Positions 1 to 5,507 are shown, counted from the stretch's first letter. The stretch: 6,227 nt of DNA from an uncultured Eubacteriales bacterium (GCA_900556665.1 USPX01000122.1:1-6227), one strand, 5' to 3'. Program-made: numbers and translations. Notes: generated from the letters alone by a model not told the origin.

Positions 1-50
1 GCACTACGTTCGGGACGTAGGGGTCGGGCGTTCGAGTCGCCTCATTCCGA
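1..50 (+). tRNA. tRNA-Pro (anticodon CGG), 3' part only
   Basis: The window begins inside a proline tRNA. Visible parts are the anticodon stem CTACG/CGTAG (4-8 and 16-20), the loop TTCGGGA (9-15) with anticodon CGG at 11-13 and G37 as in proline tRNAs, variable loop GGGTC, T stem GGGCG/CGCCT (26-30 and 38-42) around TTCGAGT, and acceptor 3' strand CATTCCG (43-49) with discriminator A50. The 3' acceptor ending in G72 implies C1-G72, typical of bacterial tRNA-Pro. CCA is not encoded: A50 is followed by CAG. The acceptor 5' strand and most of the D arm lie left of the window, so this could be an intact gene or a 3' fragment made by integration. The integrase gene ends inside it in antisense, which marks it as the probable attachment site. 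Confidence 0.9.
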
Positions 51-1587
51 CAGAAGGCGACAAGCAGTGAAAATTGTTTGTCGCTTTTTCTTTTCCACCT
101 TTGCAAACCGCTGTAAATCTGCGGAAAATCCTAAAAACTTCATTCTCGTTTTCTGTTCGATAATCATCATTTTTCTTGTCGAAGTAAATTCCACCAGGAT
201 AGACTAAATTTTGTATTTTTTGCCTATTAGAAAAATCACTATCCCTCCACAAACTGCCTAATTTACAAGATATTTCAATCGTTTGATTGATATAATTCAT
301 CATGTTCGATAAATTTTTCCCTGCATCTTCAAGGTCTCGTCTGATTTCTGTCAATCTCGAATTTAATTCGCTCATAGTAGCCGTATATATTTCACTATTA
401 ATTTCTCCCAGACCAAACCTAACTTTAACTGCATTTATTCGATTTTCACACTCTGTTTTTCGTTTTAAAAGGACTTTCTTTATTTCACCCTTACTTTGAT
501 TGTATTCTTCAAAAACCTTTCTTAAAACGTCTGTAAGTATCGGAATAAATTCATCTGGTATATTATATCCATTTAAGAGATTGATATACTTCTGATGTAG
601 TTTCTCTGTACTATGATTACTTTTACACCCTTTCTTATTACATTTATAATAATCCCGTCCACGTGCTTTCACTGTGTATCCAGTCAAGTAACCGCCACAG
701 TCTGAACAGATGATATGCCTTTTCAATGGGAATGGTTCAGTAATTTCTTTGTGTTCATATCCTGCATTAGATATGCTATTCACTTTATTAAACGTAGCCT
801 CATCAATTAATATCTCTTGATTACCTTTTATAACTTCATCGCCCAACAAACTATGTTGTATGAACCCACAATAAAATGGATTATGAAGAATTTTATTCAA
901 ATGTTTTCGGTCAATGACTAATCCCAATCCCTTCAAACGTTGAACAATTTCTATATCTCCAATTCCTTCCGTAGCTTTCCAAACAAAAGCATTACGCAGT
1001 ATCTTGCCTTTTTCATTCACTGTAAGAACGTGTTCTCGACCTACTTTTAGTTTATCATAACCTAGCGGAGGTTTTGAATACCAGTTGCCATTTCGTAAAC
1101 ACTCCACCATACCTGTGATACATTTATCCTTTCGAAGGTTATTCTCAAACTGATTAAAAAGAAAGATAACATCTTCCATAAATCCACCTGCCGCACTATC
1201 TGGGTCAGTAGCCTGTGTTGCAGACACCACATATATTCCTTTAGCTTTGAGATATGCTTTTGTCATCATCGCCTCATAACCAGCCCGACTGAAACGGTCA
1301 AATGAATAGACAAGAATTATATTTATCTCTTTATCTCTAGCCACCTCTGCAATCATTTCACGGTATAGTTTACCTTCAACTTTTGCACTCTCATTCGTAC
1401 CGCCATAATACTTTTTTATACGAATAGCATGACTTTCTGCATATTCCGTACATATCCTTCTTTGACTTTCTAAACTGCCATTTGTATCAGCTTGCCGCTC
1501 CGTTGACACTCGCGTCCATACAGCAGCCACTTTATTTGTCAATTTAGAAAACTCTACTACTTTCTCTTTACTTTTTTTCTTACTCAT
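4..1587 (-). CDS. large serine recombinase (site-specific integrase)
   Basis: Probable integrase of the element, 527 residues. The N-terminal resolvase-type catalytic domain (about 18-165) carries TRVSTERQ (25-32) with nucleophile Ser28 and Arg26, and the second arginine motif YSFDRFSR (94-101). A recombinase DNA-binding domain follows (about 170-285, with PPLGY near 173). Next comes a zinc ribbon with Cys294/Cys297 and Cys316/Cys321, then a charged region likely to form a coiled coil (about 370-436), the usual large serine integrase order. ATG at 1587 is preferred; an adjacent TTG at 1590 would add one residue. The last 15 residues (VGMRRLERPTPTSRT) are encoded by antisense tRNA-Pro, so the stop codon lies in attachment-site DNA. 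The gene sits 11 bp after a 42-codon gene on the same strand, suggesting cotranscription. The family call is secure; its role as the integrase is inferred from position. Confidence 0.95.
   Translation of the reverse strand: MSKKKSKEKVVEFSKLTNKVAAVWTRVSTERQADTNGSLESQRRICTEYAESHAIRIKKYYGGTNESAKVEGKLYREMIAEVARDKEINIILVYSFDRFSRAGYEAMMTKAYLKAKGIYVVSATQATDPDSAAGGFMEDVIFLFNQFENNLRKDKCITGMVECLRNGNWYSKPPLGYDKLKVGREHVLTVNEKGKILRNAFVWKATEGIGDIEIVQRLKGLGLVIDRKHLNKILHNPFYCGFIQHSLLGDEVIKGNQEILIDEATFNKVNSISNAGYEHKEITEPFPLKRHIICSDCGGYLTGYTVKARGRDYYKCNKKGCKSNHSTEKLHQKYINLLNGYNIPDEFIPILTDVLRKVFEEYNQSKGEIKKVLLKRKTECENRINAVKVRFGLGEINSEIYTATMSELNSRLTEIRRDLEDAGKNLSNMMNYINQTIEISCKLGSLWRDSDFSNRQKIQNLVYPGGIYFDKKNDDYRTENENEVFRIFRRFTAVCKGGKEKATNNFHCLSPSVGMRRLERPTPTSRT
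57..89 (+). terminator. rho-independent terminator after tRNA-Pro
   Basis: GCGACAAGCA (57-66) pairs with TGTTTGTCGC (75-84), giving a 10-bp stem with one G-T pair and an 8-nt loop. TTTTT follows at 85-89, then C and more T. It starts 7 bp after the tRNA and has the right polarity for it. The opposite strand has no T tract, so it should not stop the integrase transcript, whose 3' coding end crosses it. Confidence 0.75.
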
Positions 1588-1598
1588 CAATCGTTAAA

Positions 1599-1727
1599 TT
1601 AAAGGTTAAACGTAATAACACCTAATGTATAGAAGAACTCCAGTATCTTTTTTTGTTCTTCTTTGTCTAAAATACCTATTGCTTGAAATTTCTTATCATA
1701 AACTTTCAATTCATCCTCATTAAACAT
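1599..1727 (-). CDS. 42-residue small protein upstream of the integrase
   Basis: A short open frame with ATG at 1727 and TAA at 1599-1601 encodes 42 residues, starting MFNEDELKVYDKKFQAIGIL and ending FFYTLGVITFNL. The middle (LDKEEQKKILEFF) is charged and predicted helical. The stop is 11 bp before the integrase ATG on the same strand, so the two probably share a transcript. The residue mix looks like a real protein: acidic and lysine-rich helix, no rare-codon runs, hydrophobic tail. It may be a regulator or partner of the integrase, or a translated leader that controls it. I cannot assign a domain. Alternative: a chance frame in a long leader. Confidence 0.6.
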   Translation of the reverse strand: MFNEDELKVYDKKFQAIGILDKEEQKKILEFFYTLGVITFNL

Positions 1728-1846
1728 TTGTTACAAAGGATTATTTGCATGCCATTGCACAACTTATTTTCACACGTTCATGCAAAATCCACAGAGCAGG
1801 GAAGTGCATATACATGAACGTGCTTCCTGCTCCTAACTTGTTACAA
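1728..1846. repeat. 9-bp palindrome TTGTTACAA present twice
   Basis: TTGTTACAA occurs at 1728-1736, directly against the ATG of the small gene, and again at 1838-1846. Each copy is itself a dyad (TTGT/ACAA around one base). The copies bracket the interlocked inverted repeats at 110-bp spacing. They could be paired operator sites. A 9-bp AT-rich word can recur by chance. Confidence 0.35.
1773..1832. repeat. two interlocked inverted repeats between the recombinase genes
   Basis: Repeat A: CACGTTCATG (1773-1782) and CATGAACGTG (1813-1822), a perfect 10-bp inverted pair 30 bp apart. Repeat B: GAGCAGG plus AAG (1794-1804, one bulged G) and CTTCCTGCTC (1823-1832), 10 pairs. The arms alternate A-B-A'-B' and A' abuts B', so in RNA both could form together only as a pseudoknot; as DNA they could be recombinase or regulator sites. 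Repeat A (ACACGTTCAT) matches 8 of 10 positions of ARACGTWCGT, the core I recall for invertible sites of the B. fragilis Mpi invertase. That resemblance rests on memory. Confidence 0.6.
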
Positions 1847-1896
1847 TATGATTGAATTTGAAGTATTTTTCGTGGTGGATTTGCCTGTCCTTTATG

Positions 1897-1904
1897 CAAA
1901 TATA
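1897..1904 (-). promoter_or_regulatory. candidate -7 promoter box for the small gene and integrase
   Basis: Read on the minus strand this is TATATTTG followed by CA, an exact match to the Bacteroides -7 consensus TAnnTTTG. No clear -33 TTTG lies at the usual spacing. If used, transcription would start near 1890 and give a leader of about 160 nt that contains the interlocked inverted repeats (1773-1832) before the 42-codon gene. Confidence 0.4.
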
Positions 1905-1941
1905 CGACTTGTAAGCTATTTTACCACTCCGCTAAGTTAAT

Positions 1942-2568
1942 TTACATTAAAGCAGTCAATTTACGAAGAGTATTTACACTCGTACCCGTTAATTTAGCTG
2001 TATTTCGGAGTGAATAACCTCTTTTAAGCAGTCTAATTTCTTCTGCATATTCTTCTTTCATGGTTTCATTGCTTTTACTATATCCTACTTTTCGTCCTAC
2101 CTTACCGCCATTGCTACGGAAATTCTGGTAACCACTTGCAACACGTTCTCTAATAGTCTTGCGTTCCATTCGTGCTACTTCGGCAAGTATAGTGATAAGA
2201 AACTGGCTCATAGGGTTGATTTCTCCCTCTGGAGTAAGCGTTTCAATATTATAGTTTTGGATGAATACTGATACTTTATTCTGATTTAAGATTTCTATGG
2301 CTTGTAATACTTGTAGGGTATCACGTCCAAGTCTGGATAGTTCGGTTACTAATACTTTATTTATATTATGTGAGTTGATATAGTTTATCATATTCATTAA
2401 CTCTGTGCGTTCTGTGTTCTTTTTTGCTCCAGATACTTTCTCCGCAAATACAGCCTCAACAGTCCAGTTGTTTGCCGAGGCTAATACCTGCAAATCATTT
2501 ATTTGACGCTCATAGTCTTGTGTTCCGTTCGTACTTGATACTCGTGCAAAGATTACTACTTTTTTCAT
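1942..2568 (-). CDS. small serine recombinase (resolvase/invertase family)
   Basis: A 208-residue resolvase/DNA-invertase-type recombinase of typical family length. The catalytic domain begins at VVIFARVSS with Ser11 as likely nucleophile and Arg9. SRLGRD (78-83) supplies the other active-site arginines. The long dimerisation helix is ITILAEVARMERKTIRERV (about 125-143). GRKVGY (158-163) leads into the C-terminal helix-turn-helix (about 174-205, with LLKRGYSLRNTAKLTG and VNTLRKL) that binds recombination half-sites. The ATG at 2568 is about 20 bp after a good -7 box. It could resolve element multimers, invert a nearby segment, or control the integrase region; sequence alone does not separate these. 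The interlocked inverted repeats about 110 bp beyond its 3' end are possible target sites. It differs clearly from the large recombinase next to it, which has the zinc ribbon and coiled coil. Confidence 0.93.
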   Translation of the reverse strand: MKKVVIFARVSSTNGTQDYERQINDLQVLASANNWTVEAVFAEKVSGAKKNTERTELMNMINYINSHNINKVLVTELSRLGRDTLQVLQAIEILNQNKVSVFIQNYNIETLTPEGEINPMSQFLITILAEVARMERKTIRERVASGYQNFRSNGGKVGRKVGYSKSNETMKEEYAEEIRLLKRGYSLRNTAKLTGTSVNTLRKLTALM

Positions 2569-2588
2569 GGTGTTACTTGTTTATGGTG

Positions 2589-2596
2589 CAAAGATA
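2589..2596 (-). promoter_or_regulatory. -7 promoter box for the small serine recombinase
   Basis: The minus strand reads TATCTTTG followed by CA, matching TAnnTTTG exactly. It lies 20 bp before the recombinase ATG, implying a short leader. The expected -33 region is AT-rich (TTTATATTAAATATA) without a clean TTTG. Confidence 0.55.
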
Positions 2597-2651
2597 GTGA
2601 TGTATATTTAATATAAATCATTCACAGCGTTAAATAAGGCTAGAAATATGG

Positions 2652-2668
2652 TAAATATTAAATATTTA
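2652..2668. repeat. 17-bp AT palindrome in the divergent promoter region
   Basis: TAAATATTAAATATTTA is a perfect dyad around its central base. It lies between the small recombinase and the divergent 74-residue gene, next to the promoter-like motifs on both sides, so it is placed to act as an operator. Because it contains only A and T, it could be chance. Confidence 0.35.
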
Positions 2669-2671
2669 TCA

Positions 2672-2679
2672 TTTCTTTG
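2672..2679 (+). promoter_or_regulatory. weak -7-like box for the 74-residue gene
   Basis: TTTCTTTG differs from TAnnTTTG at one base and sits 20 bp before the ATG at 2700, the same spacing as the opposite promoter has to its gene. No -33 element is seen. Confidence 0.3.
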
Positions 2680-2699
2680 TCAGATAAAAAATAGATAAA

Positions 2700-2924
2700 A
2701 TGAAAAATAAGCAAGAAAGGACGGTTATTCATGTAGAAATATCTGGACTTCATTTCTACTTTGGCTCTTTAACTGCCGTTTATACCAAATTCACCCCAGA
2801 GCAACTTGGTGTAGCATTGGGGACATTACGGAATTACCGAGTAACAAGTGATAAACCGTATCAAAACAGTAAATGTATTATCCGAAAAGGGATTTTGGTA
2901 ACAGTGCAAAAATCGGTTATCTAA
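2700..2924 (+). CDS. 74-residue hypothetical protein, common in Bacteroidales elements
   Basis: Small basic protein with no signal peptide or membrane segment, starting MKNKQERTVIHVEISGLHFY and continuing FGSLTAVYTKF, then TPEQLGVALGTLRNYRV (about 33-49) and NSKCIIRKGILVTV (56-69). The pattern suggests a beta hairpin, a helix-turn-helix-like middle (the TPEQLG/LRNYRV stretch) and a final strand. I believe similar proteins occur widely in Bacteroides mobile elements, from memory and without an assigned function. Its divergent position against the small recombinase suits a DNA-binding regulator of the element; that is inference. ATG at 2700 is well placed and there is no competing upstream start. 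Confidence 0.75.
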   Translation: MKNKQERTVIHVEISGLHFYFGSLTAVYTKFTPEQLGVALGTLRNYRVTSDKPYQNSKCIIRKGILVTVQKSVI

Positions 2925-2949
2925 GTATCATCGTTTGATAGGAATTGAG

Positions 2950-2957
2950 TATCTTTG
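2950..2957 (+). promoter_or_regulatory. -7 promoter box for the structured leader and cargo operon
   Basis: TATCTTTG followed by CA, the same ten bases as the small recombinase promoter on the other strand. It lies 26 bp after the stop of the 74-residue gene. A TTTG at 2934-2937 is too close (12 bp) to be a standard -33 element. Transcription would start near 2963 and run through the hairpin region into the gene at 3245. Confidence 0.55.
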
Positions 2958-2962
2958 CAATG

Positions 2963-3215
2963 GTAATCATAAAAAGATAAGCCTATGGCATAAAACAGAT
3001 AAAAGACATATAGAATAGAAAGCGTTAGCTTTTACACTTGCTTTTCAAAATCGCCAATTTTAAAAGTATCCAAGCTGTAAAGTTGATGCCTACGTTGTAT
3101 TCTACAGCGTGGGCTTTACTTGTTTGGATACATGGTGTTTGGCGATACCAGAAAAGCAGACAAAGTTTAGTCCACGCTTTTTATTTGTCTATACTACAGC
3201 AACTTGGACTGCAAA
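2963..3215 (+). ncRNA. large structured RNA or 5' leader, unassigned
   Basis: The region between promoter box and cargo operon folds as nested helices. The closing helix is 3013-3025 with 3174-3186 (13 pairs, two G-T). Then come 3038-3046 with 3151-3159 (9), 3050-3057 with 3139-3146 (8), 3066-3075 with 3122-3131 (10), 3077-3081 with 3115-3119 (5) and 3088-3099 with 3103-3114 (12 pairs, loop TTC). Arms 3158-3164/3184-3190 and 3169-3174/3205-3210 cross and could form a pseudoknot that competes with the closing helix. So many stacked helices around one axis are far beyond chance. A 68-codon frame starting at TTG crosses the region, but the pairing explains the sequence better. It may be a cis-acting leader that controls the three genes downstream, or an independent RNA. 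I believe near-identical sequences recur in Bacteroides genomes, from memory only. No Rfam family is claimed. Confidence 0.65.
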
Positions 3216-3244
3216 GAAAGTTTCTAACAGAAAAACGAATTTAA

Positions 3245-3805
3245 ATGATTACAGTTTCATATAAAGATTTTATTTCTAATAGTGGAAATATCCAACTAGA
3301 TAAAATAGAGGACAAGTTACGTAATCTTTTTTTAGTGGATAGTAAGATAAAGTTGAAAGAAGTAGATAAAATCTATACCATTGATAATATAAATGATTTT
3401 ATCCGAGATATATCTTTGTTCTTAAAAGACGAACAAAAATACAGTGAGGAAAACAATCAAGATATTAAACAATCCATGCAAGTAGAACAATCTATAACGG
3501 TGGAACAAGAGGATGACTCCGAGTATAATGTTTATAGAACATGGTGGGGAAAAACATTTGCAATATTTGTTGTGGTATGGCTTATATCTATGTTCACTTC
3601 CCATGATTGGGGAACTAAAGACTTCTCTAGAAAGTATTCTTTGAGATATGGTGTTTCATATTCAGAAGTTGAAAGAGTAGTTGGATATGATACACCGATG
3701 TTTCCTATTCCGTACAAAAGATATAAAATAGAATATAATGACGGAAGCGAGAAAACAATCGGATATAAAGTTTTAGGATTAATTTTTATAACGGATGAGA
3801 TATGA
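3245..3805 (+). CDS. membrane-anchored protein with BamE/SmpA-like C-terminal region
   Basis: 186 residues, no signal peptide. Residues 1-100 are charged and probably cytoplasmic. One hydrophobic segment (FAIFVVVWLISMF, 105-117), preceded by WWGK, should span the inner membrane once. The C-terminal part (about 120-186) contains YGVSYSEVERVVGYD, then a tyrosine-rich strand region with YNDGSEKTIGYKV, ending in a hydrophobic strand. This resembles the 'GMSYEEVVKILG ... ykYndGs ... v.F.dGkv' layout of BamE/SmpA-like folds; it is a pattern match, not a search result. Predicted topology puts this domain in the periplasm. It is the first gene after the structured leader, and its stop overlaps the next start by 4 bp (ATGA), so translation is probably coupled. 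Function unknown; a role at the envelope such as phage or element exclusion is speculative. Confidence 0.8.
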   Translation: MITVSYKDFISNSGNIQLDKIEDKLRNLFLVDSKIKLKEVDKIYTIDNINDFIRDISLFLKDEQKYSEENNQDIKQSMQVEQSITVEQEDDSEYNVYRTWWGKTFAIFVVVWLISMFTSHDWGTKDFSRKYSLRYGVSYSEVERVVGYDTPMFPIPYKRYKIEYNDGSEKTIGYKVLGLIFITDEI

Positions 3806-4161
3806 GTGCAATAAATGGAAAAATAATAGAACGGATAGTAAATATCCCTGCTAATACTGCCTTTGAATCATTTTCTAAATTTCTTAAATTGAAAAAATAT
3901 TCTATCGGAGAATCAAACACAACAACTGGGCACCTTGTTTTTAAAACGAGTTTGGGTGGGCTTAGATACATACTCTATAATGGCAACTATATCTTTTCTT
4001 GCGACATAATATCATTTGATGAAAATAGAACAAGAATAAAGTTACAAGGTGTATTTAGTTGTGATGCAGAAATAAATTTGTTTGAGTCTCTTTTCAATTC
4101 ATCTGCAAAATTGGGAGAGAAAATAATTAAAGAATTTGCCAACTATTGTGAAAAGAGATAG
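3802..4161 (+). CDS. 119-residue soluble protein, possibly START/SRPBCC-like
   Basis: Its ATG overlaps the previous stop (ATGA) and its stop lies 4 bp before the next ATG, the middle gene of a tight operon. No signal peptide or membrane helix is seen. It opens with an alternating segment (KIIERIVNIPANTAFESFSK), has strands around HLVFKTSLGG, YIFSCDIISFDE and TRIKLQGVFS, and ends in a long helix (SAKLGEKIIKEFANYCEKR). A first strand, short helices, an antiparallel sheet and a long C-terminal helix fit the helix-grip fold of START/SRPBCC ligand-binding proteins. The fold guess rests on pattern alone and no binding residues can be named. It may be the cytoplasmic partner of its two membrane-associated neighbours. 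Confidence 0.75.
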   Translation: MSAINGKIIERIVNIPANTAFESFSKFLKLKKYSIGESNTTTGHLVFKTSLGGLRYILYNGNYIFSCDIISFDENRTRIKLQGVFSCDAEINLFESLFNSSAKLGEKIIKEFANYCEKR

Positions 4162-4165
4162 GTAT

Positions 4166-4441
4166 ATGAAAAGGATTATTTGGATGTTATGTTTATGCAG
4201 TTTTTTTATTTATGGCTGTGATAATAAGAAGAAAATCTCAATTTCAACTCCAGAAAAGGATGCTAAAGAAATGTCTGTATATCACAAACAAGTTCTGAAA
4301 GGAGAAATGACTATAACTGAATTTGAAAATATCCTTAACTCTAAGGTTAATATGTATATAAAGGATGGAAGAGATAGAGATGAGGTTGCACTCTTTTTAG
4401 ACTTATCAAAAGAGATTATGCGTAATACCGCTTTAGAATAA
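4166..4441 (+). CDS. small lipoprotein (91 residues), cargo operon
   Basis: The ATG at 4166 is chosen because it opens a clear lipoprotein signal: KR, a hydrophobic core (IIWMLCLCSFFIYG) and Cys18, the predicted lipidated residue after signal peptidase II cleavage. An earlier frame start at 4136 would bury this signal behind ten extra residues and overlap the previous gene. The mature part (about 74 residues) is charged and mostly helical, for example ITEFENILNSKVNMYI and RDEVALFLDLSKEIM. Residues after the Cys are DNKKK, which is not the acidic export signal of surface lipoproteins, so an inward-facing position is likelier. It is the last operon gene, followed at 24 bp by a strong terminator. 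I recognise no family. Confidence 0.8.
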   Translation: MKRIIWMLCLCSFFIYGCDNKKKISISTPEKDAKEMSVYHKQVLKGEMTITEFENILNSKVNMYIKDGRDRDEVALFLDLSKEIMRNTALE

Positions 4442-4462
4442 TCTTTTAGATTAAAATGATAC

Positions 4463-4519
4463 AAGAAAAAGTGTATCAATAGGTCTTTTATAAGATTAAA
4501 TTGATACACTTTTCTTTTT
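4463..4519. terminator. bidirectional terminator between cargo operon and rep
   Basis: AAAAGTGTATCAA (4467-4479) pairs perfectly with TTGATACACTTTT (4501-4513), and the stem continues past one bulged A (4466) to G4465-C4514. The loop has a small inner pairing, TCTT with AAGA. The plus side ends in TTTTCTTTTT and the minus side in TTTTTCTTGT, so it can end both the cargo operon and the convergent rep transcript. The word GATACA appears again just outside the stem on both sides (4458-4463 and 4520-4525). Confidence 0.85.
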
Positions 4520-4547
4520 GATACATTAAAATTTCACAGCTATGCTT

Positions 4548-5507
4548 TTAAGCTACTTTTTTCGTTCTTTTTGAAGAAGTTAGCTTTAAAACAGAATCCT
4601 CCTCAGGGGTGGTTGTTATAACCCCTAAAAGCAAGTCATCCCAGTCTAACTTTATACCTTTATATTCAAATCTGATGAGGCTATTAAGAGTTTGGTCAAA
4701 TAGGTCATACAAAAATCTATTATCTATCAATGAATAGAAAGACAGTTCTTGTTTAGTACGGTTCAAATATTCTTTTACTTCGTCATTATTCAAATGTACT
4801 TCCAGACGATGTAACTTGCCTGGATTATTATAGAACTCTTCAATGTACTTTTTACCCGAGCTATTGGCTATTTCTGCCTTTTTATTATACGCTGTTAAAG
4901 TAGTACCCTTACCCTTATCTTTTATTGCTTTTTTTTGCTTTATAGAAACTGTTAAATACTTGTCCTTGTTCATGTTTCCACTGGTTATATAAGTAATTTC
5001 TGGACGGTCTTCATTACGGTTTTTAACCTCTTTAGTATTGAGGAAGGTTGTTACATTTTTGTTGCGAATCAGCCTTCGAATCATCCGAGCCACATCACAA
5101 GACAAGTCTAAACATAAGTCCAAAGCAGTTATATTATGTAGTTCCAGACCTAAATTATCTTCAATAAAATCCAGATAATATATTTCATCACTATATAACA
5201 CACGATTACTCACACTAATCCATGCCTTAGCATAGCCATTAGAATGAAAATTACTATCTTCTTTATCATCGTTGATACCTAATCTCAATTCTCCGAATAA
5301 CTTATCAATGCCTAAATCATTGTAACGGATTTCATATACAAATTTGAAATGTTTACCCTCTATACGTCTTAAGTAGAAATAAAGAAAGTCCACCTCTTCA
5401 CCTATTTCCCTTGTTCTGATAATATTGATATTGTTCGGTTCCTTGATTTCGTAGCACAACCGAAGCATATCTATGTTTAATCCATATATCTTATTCATTT
5501 TCTTCAT
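4548..5507 (-). CDS. replication initiator, Rep_trans-like (rolling-circle type)
   Basis: 319 residues from the ATG at 5507, which lies in the last codons of the upstream NUMOD3-like gene (17-bp overlap). An ATG at 5498 is equally possible; a frame start at 5594 would overlap that gene much further. The fold pattern fits the Rep_trans/replication initiation factor family: IDMLRLCYE (12-20), FGELRLG (71-77), a central GNMNKDKYLTVSIKQKKAI stretch, then TAYNKKAE (205-212) and LHRLEVHL (232-239). In this family a YdK..E block and a RvEl block lie close together, so Tyr207 is a candidate nicking tyrosine and Glu235 a candidate metal ligand. I recall close relatives in small Bacteroides elements, often annotated hypothetical. 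It would nick at an origin for rolling-circle-type replication or element processing. No Zot, coat or relaxase gene is visible. It ends at the bidirectional terminator. Confidence 0.75.
   Translation of the reverse strand: MKKMNKIYGLNIDMLRLCYEIKEPNNINIIRTREIGEEVDFLYFYLRRIEGKHFKFVYEIRYNDLGIDKLFGELRLGINDDKEDSNFHSNGYAKAWISVSNRVLYSDEIYYLDFIEDNLGLELHNITALDLCLDLSCDVARMIRRLIRNKNVTTFLNTKEVKNRNEDRPEITYITSGNMNKDKYLTVSIKQKKAIKDKGKGTTLTAYNKKAEIANSSGKKYIEEFYNNPGKLHRLEVHLNNDEVKEYLNRTKQELSFYSLIDNRFLYDLFDQTLNSLIRFEYKGIKLDWDDLLLGVITTTPEEDSVLKLTSSKRTKKVA

Noticed and set aside
302..499. Plus-strand frame inside the integrase gene
   Set aside because: A shadow of the minus-strand integrase coding sequence, with no independent support.
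2963..3215. Group II intron, integron attC site or CRISPR-like array as explanations of the structured region
   Set aside because: No domain V pattern, no reverse transcriptase gene, no GTTRRRY/RYYYAAC ends and no regularly spaced repeats are present.
3038..3244. 68-codon plus-strand frame with TTG start, ending directly before the cargo ATG
   Set aside because: It lies almost wholly in the nested hairpin, where base pairing dictates the sequence, and it has no ATG start at the frame opening. An inner ATG at 3086 would give only about 52 residues. Not fully excluded as a leader peptide.
3422..3971. Minus-strand frames opposite the cargo genes
   Set aside because: They are antisense shadows of the tightly spaced plus-strand operon, with low-complexity aromatic content.
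4136..4165. Earlier start for the lipoprotein gene
   Set aside because: It would place ten charged residues before the lipoprotein signal and overlap the preceding gene; the ATG at 4166 gives a proper signal peptide.
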